A stretch of 37,500 nt of DNA from Brevibacillus brevis NBRC 100599 (GTDB lineage Bacteria > Bacillota > Bacilli > Brevibacillales > Brevibacillaceae), in the NCBI RefSeq assembly GCF_000010165.1, contig NC_012491.1:152501-190000 (forward strand), read 5' to 3'. This document shows, piece after piece, positions 15,133 through 23,158 of the stretch (position 1 is the stretch's first letter; each line of letters starts with the position of its first letter). The notes under the pieces were generated by a model, which saw nothing but the letters and a program-made list of their open reading frames with translations, made no database searches and was not told the DNA's origin. The translations under genes and the position numbers were made by a program.

Positions 15133-15696
15133 ATGCTGTTCTTTTTGTTGGTAGGTATGTTTATTGTAGATGCAGACCTCGCCATGCAGAAAAAAACAGA
15201 AGTGAAGATACTCCTGGAGTTGTCTAATCATCACGCCACCTTTGCTGTTGATCCTGTGCTGAAAACAGAGGGGGTGATTGATCTGCTCGAAGAAGAGGCT
15301 CTTGAACGTTTTGATGACAGAATGCACGAGAATGGTGGCTACCGTCGAGAGCAGGCCATGTTCTTCCCTCAAGCAGACAGTGTAACCACTGATCCCATTC
15401 CTTTCTCCCGCTATTATGTGGATTTCCGTTCGTGGCGTAATGACCACCAATTACGCTTACAGTACAATGGGAAAACACTCGTGACAGAGCGAGCAACGAA
15501 AGGGCCAGCTCGTCCGGGAGGTGGAATGCTGCAGATTACCGTCGTAACTGAGCGTGGGGAGGAATTGCAGCTTGCACCGAAAACAATGGTGGGTCCATCA
15601 CATGTCGTAGTTGCCTACATCGACGAGCGACCGTTTCTGCCGATGCTGCCGTCGCATTCGTTTCCGGTCGTATCTGTAGAAGAACTGAAAGATTAG
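15133..15696 (+). CDS. Membrane-anchored TadG-like protein, at least 187 aa (start uncertain)
   Basis: From ATG 15133 the protein starts inside a hydrophobic helix (MLFFLLVGMFIVDADLAMQ), then has a soluble domain of about 165 residues rich in charged residues, with RYYVDFRSWRNDHQLRLQY and a Gly-rich GPARPGGGMLQITVV. The anchor plus following KTEVKILLELSNHHATFA helix resembles TadG-like pseudopilins. The strong ribosome site AGGAGG (15089-15094) lies 38 bases before this ATG; the frame is open between them without ATG, GTG, TTG or CTG, so the true N-terminus is unclear and may begin at a non-canonical codon near 15097-15100. Last gene of the second Tad-like operon. Confidence 0.6.
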   Translation: MLFFLLVGMFIVDADLAMQKKTEVKILLELSNHHATFAVDPVLKTEGVIDLLEEEALERFDDRMHENGGYRREQAMFFPQADSVTTDPIPFSRYYVDFRSWRNDHQLRLQYNGKTLVTERATKGPARPGGGMLQITVVTERGEELQLAPKTMVGPSHVVVAYIDERPFLPMLPSHSFPVVSVEELKD

Positions 15697-15705
15697 TCAG
15701 ACTTA

Positions 15706-15735
15706 TTTACAAATTGCGAAATCTTCTGGTACTAT
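15706..15735 (+). promoter_or_regulatory. Sigma-A type promoter for the DUF3870 gene
   Basis: TTTACA (15706-15711) and TACTAT (15730-15735) are separated by 18 bases. It lies between the last pilus-like gene and the DUF3870 gene. The predicted start near 15742 leaves a leader of about 90 bases before the TTG start. Confidence 0.5.
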
Positions 15736-15833
15736 GTAGGAAAGTGCTTACCCAGCTTGCGATTGTGAGGAAGTCGCTCTCCGAACATCCCGTTTGCCGG
15801 TCCGTTAAGCATAGTAAAAGTGGGGTTATTGAT

Positions 15834-16175
15834 TTGTTTGATAAAGATACCATTTATATCGTAGGCGATGCACAGTCCTCTTCGAACAATCCGATTACAC
15901 AGCAATTCAGTGCTTTTTTTATCGGATTGGTTGTCGATACTTCCAATGACAAGATCGTAGATGCAGCCTGTTCTTCCACGGTCCAACTGACGTCTGATTT
16001 TGCTCGGTCGATCTTTATCGGTCATTCGATTATGGCGTCGGAGGAAATTGGCGAAGAGATTCGCTTTCGGTATTTTGGATCTTCCCAAAAAACATTGATC
16101 GCAGCGTTTAAGGATGCGCAAAAGAAGTACAAACAAGCAGTTTCCACGAGAAATAAAGCCACAGTCACCAAATGA
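15834..16175 (+). CDS. DUF3870 domain-containing protein
   Basis: A small cytoplasmic protein. Features seen: IYIVGDAQSSSNNPITQQ, FFIGLVVDTSNDKIVDAAC and RYFGSSQKTLIAAFKDAQKKY, which together match the DUF3870 family as I know it (about 95-100 residues). TTG 15834 gives 113 residues and is preceded by a weak GGGG site 8 bases upstream. The same frame is open from TTG 15714, but that codon lies within the promoter region and the added 40 residues do not look like the family. Its biochemical role is not established. It is transcribed from its own promoter and ends at a strong terminator, so it is a monocistronic unit. Confidence 0.75.
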   Translation: MFDKDTIYIVGDAQSSSNNPITQQFSAFFIGLVVDTSNDKIVDAACSSTVQLTSDFARSIFIGHSIMASEEIGEEIRFRYFGSSQKTLIAAFKDAQKKYKQAVSTRNKATVTK

Positions 16176-16223
16176 ATACACCCGCTGCTTTATTTATTCG
16201 TATGCACGGCATACACGTAAGTA

Positions 16224-16267
16224 AAACCCAGCAAATGCCATGATCACGTGCATTTGCTGGGTTTTTT
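16224..16267 (+). terminator. Strong intrinsic terminator after the DUF3870 gene
   Basis: A 15-bp perfect stem (16224-16238 with 16250-16264) closes an 11-base loop and runs into a T-tract at 16262-16267. The A-run on the left side means it could also act on the other strand, although no gene converges here. Confidence 0.9.
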
Positions 16268-16311
16268 GCTTATTACGAGAGGTCAGTTTCTGATGAAAAG
16301 GAGGAGAGTCC

Positions 16312-17250
16312 TTGCTATCTTTTGTTTTCCGCAGATTTATCTCCATGATCGTGACGTTATGGCTCATCATTACCCTCACCTTTTTCTTGATGCATGCCGT
16401 TCCGGGATCTCCTTTTGAAAAAGAAGGAAAGGCATTAAACGAAGCAGTTGCTGCCAATCTCAATGCCTACTACAACCTGGATAAGCCACTACTCGTCCAA
16501 TACGGGCTGTACTTGCAAAAGCTGGTGCAGTTTGACCTTGGGCCGTCGATTGCAAATAGCTCGGATACGGTCAACAAAATGATCGCCCGTGGATTCCCCG
16601 TTTCTTTTCAACTCGGTCTGATTTCTGTCGTCTTTGCGATTGTTACCGGTATTGCGCTTGGTGTGATCGCCGCGCTACGACATAACCGTCTCATTGATTA
16701 CCTTGCCATGATTATTGCTGTTATCGGGATATCTGTTCCCAGCTTTGTTGTCGCCTCCCTATTAATCAAATATATGGCGGTCGAATGGAAGCTGTTGCCG
16801 ACCGCAACGTGGGGGTCTTGGCAGCATGTGATTATGCCAGCGCTTGCATTGGCATTTGGTCCGATTGCGATTATCGCTCGTTTGACTCGTACCAACATGC
16901 TGGAAGTGTTGACCCAGGAATACATTGAAACAGCTCGTGCAAAAGGGCTGTCTCCGGCGACGATCGTGTTGAAGCACGCACTGCGTAATGCGATTTTGCC
17001 TGTCGTCACGCTTTTAGGCGCACTGATTGCCAACGTTTTAACAGGAAGCTTTGTGATCGAAAAAATATTTGCGATTCCTGGGATGGGGAAATATTTCGTA
17101 GCGGGAATTAATAACCGTGACTATTCCGTCATTATGGGAACGACTGTCTTCTACAGCGCACTTTTGATTTTCTTGATGTTTGTCGTCGATGTACTGTACG
17201 GCATCATTGATCCACGAATTAAGCTTCATCGAAAGGAGAGCGAAGGATGA
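16312..17250 (+). CDS. oppB: Oligopeptide/dipeptide ABC transporter permease
   Basis: First membrane subunit of a peptide importer, 312 residues. The N-terminus FVFRRFISMIVTLWLIITL with a membrane helix and AVPGSPF is typical of OppB/DppB. The ABC-contact loop is EYIETARAKGLSPATIVLKHA, with the conserved EAA...G pattern. The start is TTG 16312, supported by AAAGGAGGAGA 7 bases upstream. The gene overlaps oppC by 4 bases (ATGA). Together with the following genes it fits the dpp/ykf type locus of Bacillus, where imported peptides include murein fragments. No obvious promoter can be assigned in the 45 bases between the terminator and the gene. Confidence 0.93.
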   Translation: MLSFVFRRFISMIVTLWLIITLTFFLMHAVPGSPFEKEGKALNEAVAANLNAYYNLDKPLLVQYGLYLQKLVQFDLGPSIANSSDTVNKMIARGFPVSFQLGLISVVFAIVTGIALGVIAALRHNRLIDYLAMIIAVIGISVPSFVVASLLIKYMAVEWKLLPTATWGSWQHVIMPALALAFGPIAIIARLTRTNMLEVLTQEYIETARAKGLSPATIVLKHALRNAILPVVTLLGALIANVLTGSFVIEKIFAIPGMGKYFVAGINNRDYSVIMGTTVFYSALLIFLMFVVDVLYGIIDPRIKLHRKESEG

Positions 17251-18164
17251 TCGTTTCTGATGATTTATTTATCCCCATGCGAAAAGACAACCTCAATGCG
17301 GAAGCGATTGTGCGACCTCAACTGACGTTTTGGCAAGAAGCTTGGCTTCGTCTGAGAGGAAACAAGCTGGCTTTGTTGGGGTTGGTAGTTATTATCTTGC
17401 TTGGGGTTATGGCTACGATTGGACCGATGATCTCTGGTCATGAATACGCCAAACAGTCGATTATTATGAAAAACAAACCGCCGTCGGATGCGAACTGGTT
17501 TGGTACTGATGATTTTGGCCGCGATGTGTTCACGCGTGTTTGGTATGGTGCGCGCATTTCCTTGTTTGTTGGTTTGACGGCAGCACTTATCGATTTTTTC
17601 ATTGGTGTCTTGTATGGAGGAATTGCCGGATATTTGGGCGGGCGAATCGATAATATCATGATGCGCTTCGTGGACATTTTGTACGGCCTTCCTTATTTGT
17701 TAGTGGTGATTTTGCTAATGGTCGTCATGGGGCCCGGACTTTTAACCATTATTATCGCCTTAAGTGCGACCGGTTGGATCGGGATGGCCCGGACTGTGCG
17801 CGGTCAGGTCCTGCAAATGAAAAACTCAGAGTACGTACTGGCAGCAAAAACAATGGGGGCAAAGCCTTTCTACATCATTCGTAAACATCTGCTGCCCAAC
17901 ACAATTGGCATCATCATTGTATATGTCACGTTATCTGTTCCATCTGCGATTTTTTCAGAGGCGTTTCTGAGTTTTCTCGGTCTCGGTATTCAGGCGCCAA
18001 TGGCTAGCTGGGGAGTGATGGCGAACGATGGACTCCCCACCATTTTGTCCGGTCATTGGTGGCGGCTCTTTTTCCCTGCTTTCCTCATCTCGCTGACGAT
18101 GCTCGCGTTCAACGTGCTCGGTGATGGCTTACGCGATGCGTTCGATCCGAAGTCAAGGAGGTAG
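17247..18164 (+). CDS. oppC: Oligopeptide/dipeptide ABC transporter permease
   Basis: Second membrane subunit, 305 residues. It has the OppC-type N-terminal cytoplasmic extension (about 35 residues), a first helix NKLALLGLVVIILLG, the 'WFGTDDFGRDVFTRVWYGAR' block characteristic of OppC/DppC, and the ABC-contact loop EYVLAAKTMGAKPFYIIRKH. Pairs with oppB to form the channel across the membrane. ATG 17247 overlaps the oppB stop (ATGA) with GAAAGGAGAG upstream, and the oppD start follows 5 bases after the stop. All signature motifs are intact, so it should be functional. Confidence 0.93.
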   Translation: MIVSDDLFIPMRKDNLNAEAIVRPQLTFWQEAWLRLRGNKLALLGLVVIILLGVMATIGPMISGHEYAKQSIIMKNKPPSDANWFGTDDFGRDVFTRVWYGARISLFVGLTAALIDFFIGVLYGGIAGYLGGRIDNIMMRFVDILYGLPYLLVVILLMVVMGPGLLTIIIALSATGWIGMARTVRGQVLQMKNSEYVLAAKTMGAKPFYIIRKHLLPNTIGIIIVYVTLSVPSAIFSEAFLSFLGLGIQAPMASWGVMANDGLPTILSGHWWRLFFPAFLISLTMLAFNVLGDGLRDAFDPKSRR

Positions 18165-18169
18165 GCAAC

Positions 18170-19195
18170 ATGGATAAAACGGAAAAGCTGCTGGAGGTCA
18201 GTGGGCTTCGGGTCACATTCAAGACGCATGGCGGTGAAGTGAACGCTGTTCGGGACGTGAACTTTACTTTGAACAAAGGGGAGACACTGGCGATTGTTGG
18301 TGAATCCGGATGTGGGAAAAGTGTGACTGCAAGGAGCATCATGCGACTGATCCCGGAGCATATCGGAAAAATCGCGGGTGGAAGCATTCATTTTAAAGGG
18401 CAGGACCTGGCAAAGTTGCCGGAAAAGCAAATGCGCGAGCTGCGTGGGAAAGAAATCTCCATGATCTTTCAAGATGCGATGACATCCCTCAACCCGACTA
18501 TCACCATTGGTGAGCAGATTGTGGAGGGAATCATTCGCCATCAAAAGGTCACCAGAAGTGAAGCTAGGAGACAAGCGATTGAAATTCTAACCTTGGTGGG
18601 GATCGCCACTCCAGAAAGTCGTCTAAAGCAGTACCTCCATCAGTTTAGTGGCGGAATGCGCCAACGGATCATGATTGCGATTGCGCTTGTCTGTAAGCCG
18701 TCCATTCTGATTGCGGATGAGCCTACAACAGCGTTGGATGTGACGATTCAGGCGCAAATCATTGAGCTGTTCAAAAGCATTCAGAAAAAGACGGGAGTCT
18801 CGATCATTATTATCACGCATGATTTGGGAGTTGTCGCCAAGATTGCGGATCGGGTCAACGTCATGTATGCCGGAAAAGTGGTAGAGTCCGGGCCTGTTCG
18901 CGACATTTTTTACAATCCGCAGCATCCGTACACCAAAGGCTTGCTGGCGTCGATGCCTCGTTTGGATGCCGATCGCTCCATACCGCTCAGCCCGATACCT
19001 GGAACACCCCCGGATTTGTTCAGCCCGCCAATTGGCTGTGCATTCGCTGCGCGCTGTGACTACGCGTTGGAAGTATGTCGGAATTACCAGCCAGCGGAGA
19101 CACATGTTCATAGCAAACACGCGGTTTCCTGTTGGTTGCAGGACCCACGGGCGAAGAAGTTGTTAGCGTCGATGCAACCGCCAACGGGGACCTGA
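18170..19195 (+). CDS. oppD: Peptide ABC transporter ATP-binding protein (OppD/DppD)
   Basis: A 341-residue ATPase that drives peptide import. Walker A GESGCGKS is near residues 41-48, the signature FSGGMRQRI follows at about 157, and Walker B is [12 protein letters not shown]. The C-terminal oligopeptide-transport extension contains [15 protein letters not shown], with spaced cysteines typical of OppD/OppF. ATG 18170 follows AAGGAGG 6 bases before. It is separated from oppA by 118 bases that can fold into a long hairpin. The partner ATPase is encoded downstream at 23159-24118. Confidence 0.93.
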   Translation: MDKTEKLLEVSGLRVTFKTHGGEVNAVRDVNFTLNKGETLAIVGESGCGKSVTARSIMRLIPEHIGKIAGGSIHFKGQDLAKLPEKQMRELRGKEISMIFQDAMTSLNPTITIGEQIVEGIIRHQKVTRSEARRQAIEILTLVGIATPESRLKQYLHQFSGGMRQRIMIAIALVCKPSILIADEPTTALDVTIQAQIIELFKSIQKKTGVSIIIITHDLGVVAKIADRVNVMYAGKVVESGPVRDIFYNPQHPYTKGLLASMPRLDADRSIPLSPIPGTPPDLFSPPIGCAFAARCDYALEVCRNYQPAETHVHSKHAVSCWLQDPRAKKLLASMQPPTGT

Positions 19196-19238
19196 TTCAT
19201 AGCTGTCGAGGGCAGTGGTCAAGCCCGGCTTTGTTCGT

Positions 19239-19277
19239 GTAAAAGAGGGGTGTCGGCTGACGGCGCTATCCTTTTAC
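19239..19277 (+). other. Stem-loop between oppD and oppA
   Basis: GTAAAAG (19239-19245) pairs with CTTTTAC (19271-19277), and GTGTCG pairs with CGGCGC inside, around a GCTGA loop, with a few mismatches and G-U pairs between. No T-tract follows. In peptide transporter operons a hairpin here often supports higher expression of the binding protein than of the membrane parts; that use is inferred. Confidence 0.45.
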
Positions 19278-19313
19278 GTCATACAAAAACAAAAAAATAA
19301 GGGGGAAGAAACA

Positions 19314-20972
19314 GTGGAAAAACTATCAACATTGTTGCTGACGGCTACGCTGGGGGTGTCCATGCTCATGGCTGGCTGTACATCGGGTCAACCAGCTGCA
19401 TCAGGTGAGGCTGCACCAGGTAACACCGCGCAGCCAAATGCTCCGACGCCGGGCGATCAAGCAGCAAAGCTCCTGTTGCTGAATAATATCAAGGAACCGA
19501 CGTCATTGGATCCGCCGATTGGCTTCGATGAGCCGTCCTATAACATTTTGAACAACTTGATGGAAGGCTTGACTCGCCTGGACGAAAATCAAAAGCCTCA
19601 ACCAGCGGCTGCTTCCGAATGGACGGTCTCCGTGGATGGAAAAACCTACACCTTTACTCTGCGTGACAACAAATGGTCCAATGGTGAACCGGTAAAGGCT
19701 CAGGACTTCGAATTCGCGTGGAAACGCATGCTTGATCCTGCACTGGCCTCTCCAGCGGCATCCCTCGCGTATATTATTGAGGGAGCGGAGGCCTATAACA
19801 GTGGTAAAGGACCGGCGGATGGCGTAAAAGTAAAAGCGTTGGACGACAAAACACTAGAGGTCGTGCTCGCTCAACCAGCTTCCTGGACGCTCCTGTTGGC
19901 ATCAAACCCGGCTTTCTTCCCTGTTCACAAAGCAACTGTAGAAAAAGATCCGAAATGGGCAGCAGAAGCAGCAAGCTTTGTCGGAAACGGGCCATTCAAG
20001 CTGACAGAATGGGCGCATGACAGTGAACTGAAAATAATGAAGAGCGATACGTACTGGGATGCAGCAAACGTAACGCTGTCTGGTGCTGTTTGGAAAATGA
20101 TTGATGACGAGAATACCGAGTATCAAATGTTTACGAACGAAGAGCTGCACAGAACGACAACCGTTCCTGCAGACATGGCAGACCAATTGTTCAAAGATGG
20201 CAAAGTATTCGTGCGTGATGGAGCGGGTACAGAGTTCTATCGTTTCAACGTAACGAAGGAGCCATTTGATAACGCCAATATTCGTAAAGCCTTCAGCTTG
20301 GCGATTGACCGTAAGACACTGGTCGACCTTGTGCTGATGCGTCAACAAAAGCCGGGAACAGGCTTCGTTTCTTATGGTTTGCCTGATGCCAACGGTGAAG
20401 GACAATTCCGTGAGGTAGGCGGAGAATTGGTGAACTTCAACCCAGATGAAGCGAAGAAGCTCCTGGAACAAGGAATGAAAGAAAAAGGCTACACAAAGCT
20501 CCCAGAGGTTACACTCACGTACCGCAGCGGAACGGCTAACGAAAAAACGGCACAAGCCGCGCAAGAAATGTGGAAGCAGACGCTGGGCGTAGATGTGAAG
20601 CTGCAAAAGGTAGAAGGAAAAGTTTTGACGGATATGCAAAAGCAATTGCAGTATCAAATTGCTCGTTCTTCCTGGTTGCCTGACTTTGGTGATGCGATCA
20701 ACTTCCTCGACATTTTCCAATCGAAGGCAGCAAGCAATCGTACGGGCTGGAGCAATGCGCAATTCGACAAGCTCATCCAAGACGCATACAAGGAGCCAGA
20801 CGATACAAAACGTCTGAAGCTGCTGCATGATGCAGAAAAAATCTTGGTGGATGAAGCGCCAATCGCACCGCTTTATTTCTACAACACTTCCTTGCTCTCA
20901 AGCGACAAAGTGAGCGGTGTACAAAGCTCTTCACTGAGCTATACAGACCTGAGAAAAGCTGTCGTGAAGTAA
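19314..20972 (+). CDS. oppA: Peptide ABC transporter substrate-binding lipoprotein (OppA/DppE type)
   Basis: Extracellular binding protein for peptides, anchored by lipid, 552 residues. GTG 19314 follows AAGGGGGAAGA by 6 bases; the frame is open from 19215, but that region is the hairpin leader. The signal has a lipobox ending at Cys22 (LLMAGC-like, M-A-G-C), followed by a Gly/Ala/Pro-rich linker. The body fits SBP family 5: LNNIKEPTSLDPPIGFDEPS near the start, YTFTLRDNKWSNGEPVKAQD, VGNGPFKLTEW, and IRKAFSLAIDRKTLVD. The length is usual for OppA (about 540-560). The substrate is unknown, but neighbours suggest cell-wall peptides among the ligands. Confidence 0.93.
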   Translation: MEKLSTLLLTATLGVSMLMAGCTSGQPAASGEAAPGNTAQPNAPTPGDQAAKLLLLNNIKEPTSLDPPIGFDEPSYNILNNLMEGLTRLDENQKPQPAAASEWTVSVDGKTYTFTLRDNKWSNGEPVKAQDFEFAWKRMLDPALASPAASLAYIIEGAEAYNSGKGPADGVKVKALDDKTLEVVLAQPASWTLLLASNPAFFPVHKATVEKDPKWAAEAASFVGNGPFKLTEWAHDSELKIMKSDTYWDAANVTLSGAVWKMIDDENTEYQMFTNEELHRTTTVPADMADQLFKDGKVFVRDGAGTEFYRFNVTKEPFDNANIRKAFSLAIDRKTLVDLVLMRQQKPGTGFVSYGLPDANGEGQFREVGGELVNFNPDEAKKLLEQGMKEKGYTKLPEVTLTYRSGTANEKTAQAAQEMWKQTLGVDVKLQKVEGKVLTDMQKQLQYQIARSSWLPDFGDAINFLDIFQSKAASNRTGWSNAQFDKLIQDAYKEPDDTKRLKLLHDAEKILVDEAPIAPLYFYNTSLLSSDKVSGVQSSSLSYTDLRKAVVK

Positions 20973-20985
20973 GAAAGAGTGAGTT

Positions 20986-21031
20986 GGGAGAAGTCATTTC
21001 AGGTGGATGGAATGACTCTCCCCCTTTTTTG
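20986..21031 (+). terminator. Intrinsic terminator after oppA
   Basis: GGGAG and AGTCATT (20986-20998, one bulged A) pair with AATGACTCTCCC (21011-21022); TTTTTT follows at 21025-21030. It may only reduce read-through because related genes continue downstream. Confidence 0.85.
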
Positions 21032-21056
21032 CTAGAATTTTTAATAGTGCTATAAT
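21029..21056 (+). promoter_or_regulatory. Sigma-A type promoter upstream of the epimerase gene
   Basis: TTGCTA (21029-21034) and a perfect TATAAT (21051-21056) are 16 bases apart. The -35 element lies in the T-tract of the oppA terminator, so the epimerase gene can be transcribed independently of oppA. Confidence 0.55.
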
Positions 21057-21119
21057 TTAGTATGTCTATTAGAAAAAACACGAAAGAAAGCACGAGTGCT
21101 GGAGAAGATGGAGGAAAAC

Positions 21120-22214
21120 ATGATTATTCAAGCCATCGAAGTAAAACGAATATCTGTTCCATTGAAAAAGCCTTTTAAAACGGCTTTGCGTACGGTGCAT
21201 AGTCTGGAATCGGTTCTGGTGAAAATCACCTGCGACAACGGTATGGTCGGGTGGGGCGAAGCTTCGGCTACTGTCGTCATTACCGGAGACAGCATCGAAA
21301 GCATCGAGTCGGCGATTATGAATACGATGAGGCCTCAGCTCATCGGCTTGAATTTGCTTGCCTATGAACGAGTTTTCCAAACCTTGCACCAATCCATGGT
21401 AGGAAATACGAGTGCGAAGGCAGCGGTAGACATTGCGTTGTACGACCTTATTTCTCAACGCGCAGGAATGCCGTTGTATCAATTCCTGGGCGGCTACCGT
21501 GACCAATTGGAGACGGACTATACCGTCAGCGTAAATTCTCCGAAAGAAATGGGTGAGGATGCCGCTGCCTATCTCAAGCAAGGCTTTCACGTACTGAAAA
21601 TCAAGGTCGGCAAGGACAATATCGAGGATGACATTTTGCGCATCCAAGAAATTCGCAAAACCGTGGGCAATCAGGTGAAGATTCGTCTTGATGCCAACCA
21701 GGGATGGAATGTAAAAGAAGCGGTGCAATCCATTCGCAAAATGGAGGACATGGGTCTTGGCATCGAGCTCATTGAGCAGCCTGTAAAAGCGCATGATCTG
21801 GAAGGTTTGAAGCGGGTAACAGATTCGGTCGATACGCCAATCATGGCTGACGAGAGTGTGTTTTCACCAACGCAGGCCCTGCAGGTTTTGCAAAACCGTG
21901 CGGCTGACATGATTAATATCAAGCTGATGAAGGCTGGCGGCATTTACAAAGCACAATTGATCAACCAATTGGCTGAAGAGTACGGTATTCCATGTATGGT
22001 TGGCAGCATGATCGAATCGCGTCTGGCTGTATCAGCAGCAGCGCATTTTGCAGCCAGCAAGAAGAACATCACCCGTTTTGATTTTGATGCGCCGTTGATG
22101 CTTTTGCACGATGGCATAGAAGGTGGCGTAACGTACGAGGGTCGCTTGATGCGCATGCCAGAAGAGTCTGGGCTTGGTATTCGTTCCGTCAGCCTGTGGG
22201 AAGGGGAGAACTAA
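21120..22214 (+). CDS. ykfB: Dipeptide epimerase (L-Ala-D/L-Glu epimerase, enolase superfamily)
   Basis: Converts L-Ala-D-Glu from peptidoglycan into L-Ala-L-Glu so that it can be hydrolysed. The 364 residues carry the enolase-superfamily catalytic set: K160-x-K162 (LKIKVG), metal ligands D191 (LDANQGW), E219 (IEQPV) and D244 (MADESV), and the second-side K268 (IKLMKAGG). The start is ATG 21120 with GGAGG 5 bases before; an in-frame GTG at 21096 would overlap no better site. The gene follows the terminator-promoter pair and is followed after one base by the NlpC/P60 gene. Substrate specificity for Ala-Glu is inferred from the neighbouring endopeptidase and peptide transporter, as in the Bacillus ykf locus. 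Confidence 0.88.
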   Translation: MIIQAIEVKRISVPLKKPFKTALRTVHSLESVLVKITCDNGMVGWGEASATVVITGDSIESIESAIMNTMRPQLIGLNLLAYERVFQTLHQSMVGNTSAKAAVDIALYDLISQRAGMPLYQFLGGYRDQLETDYTVSVNSPKEMGEDAAAYLKQGFHVLKIKVGKDNIEDDILRIQEIRKTVGNQVKIRLDANQGWNVKEAVQSIRKMEDMGLGIELIEQPVKAHDLEGLKRVTDSVDTPIMADESVFSPTQALQVLQNRAADMINIKLMKAGGIYKAQLINQLAEEYGIPCMVGSMIESRLAVSAAAHFAASKKNITRFDFDAPLMLLHDGIEGGVTYEGRLMRMPEESGLGIRSVSLWEGEN

Positions 22215-22215
22215 G

Positions 22216-23133
22216 ATGAAGTCTGCCATTGTTTCTGTCTCTGTTGCCACTGTGTGGACCAAGCCGGAGTCGCCGCGTGATATTGACCAAGTAGCGCTCC
22301 AATCCCCGGTAGATGCACGAAGCTGGCTCGCTTCCCTTACTGTGGAGGAGAAGCTTGGTTTTTACGACAATAACGCGATTCAAACACAAGCACTGTACGG
22401 TACCCGCGTAGAGGTAGTCGAGGAGCAAGGGGAATGGTCACAGGTTCTGATTCCTGATCAGACTACGAACAAAAACGCAACAGGCTACCCCGGCTGGATT
22501 CCGTCTCGCCAGCTAGCACCGTGGTCAGACGCTTTTGTGGTACAGCAAGGCCAAAAGCTAGCGATGGTCACAGCGGCGTTTACCCGTCTACATACAGCCG
22601 ACAAAAAGCCAGACCTAGAGCTTGCCTTTTTGACCAAACTGCCGCTGATTGAGGAAACCGGAGATTGGGTAACGGTAGCGACACCGAACGGCAAAGGACT
22701 TTTGCCAAAAGCTGACGTCCAAATTGTGAATGCAAACAAGCCCATCGAGCTTTCCGGTAATCGTGGAGAGGCAATCGTAGAAGCGGGCAAGCGATTCATC
22801 AATCTGCATTATTTATGGGGAGGCATGTCCTCTTACGGGTATGACTGCTCAGGATTTGCGTACAACATGCACCGATCCGTCGGTCTCCAGATTCCGCGTG
22901 ATGCATCTGATCAGGCAAAAGCCGGACAGCTCGTGGAAAAAGAAGCTTTGCTTCCGGGCGATCTGCTGTTTTTTGCCCATGAAGAAGGGAAAGGTAGAGT
23001 CCATCACGTGGGCATTTACATGGGGAATGGAGAAATGATTCATTCTCCAGATTCGCGAAGTGCCATCGAGATCGTCAAGCTGGATGGCTACAAGCTCGAA
23101 AAGGAACATTGCGTCTCCAGACGATACTGGTAA
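22216..23133 (+). CDS. ykfC: Gamma-D-glutamyl-L-diamino acid endopeptidase (NlpC/P60 family, YkfC-like)
   Basis: A 305-residue cysteine peptidase that trims murein peptides, releasing L-Ala-D-Glu for the epimerase. Residues about 1-185 contain SH3b-type modules (SVSVATVWTKPESPRDID at the start), and the NlpC/P60 domain lies at about 190-305 with catalytic Cys211 in YDCSGF and His264 in VHHVGIYMG. There is no signal peptide, so it acts on imported peptides in the cytoplasm, like YkfC. ATG 22216 begins one base after the epimerase stop with GGGGAG upstream; the frame is also open from 22174 but inside the previous gene. Length and layout match YkfC. Confidence 0.9.
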   Translation: MKSAIVSVSVATVWTKPESPRDIDQVALQSPVDARSWLASLTVEEKLGFYDNNAIQTQALYGTRVEVVEEQGEWSQVLIPDQTTNKNATGYPGWIPSRQLAPWSDAFVVQQGQKLAMVTAAFTRLHTADKKPDLELAFLTKLPLIEETGDWVTVATPNGKGLLPKADVQIVNANKPIELSGNRGEAIVEAGKRFINLHYLWGGMSSYGYDCSGFAYNMHRSVGLQIPRDASDQAKAGQLVEKEALLPGDLLFFAHEEGKGRVHHVGIYMGNGEMIHSPDSRSAIEIVKLDGYKLEKEHCVSRRYW

Positions 23134-23158
23134 ACGGATAACGGGGAGGAGTGGCCAG

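Noticed and set aside
15714..15833. Longer start (TTG 15714) for the DUF3870 gene
   Set aside because: It lies between the -35 and -10 boxes of the promoter, and the added residues do not look like the family.
16284..16298. CodY-like box before oppB (CAGTTTCTGATGAAA)
   Set aside because: The region resembles AATTTTCWGAAAATT but with about five mismatches; too weak to list although dpp-type operons are often CodY-controlled.
19902..20828. Long reverse-strand open frame (308 aa) inside oppA
   Set aside because: It is a shadow of oppA: rich in Leu, Cys and His, no ribosome site, and no family resemblance. Other reverse frames in the window (for example 3255-3968 and 31353-32243) were rejected for the same reason.
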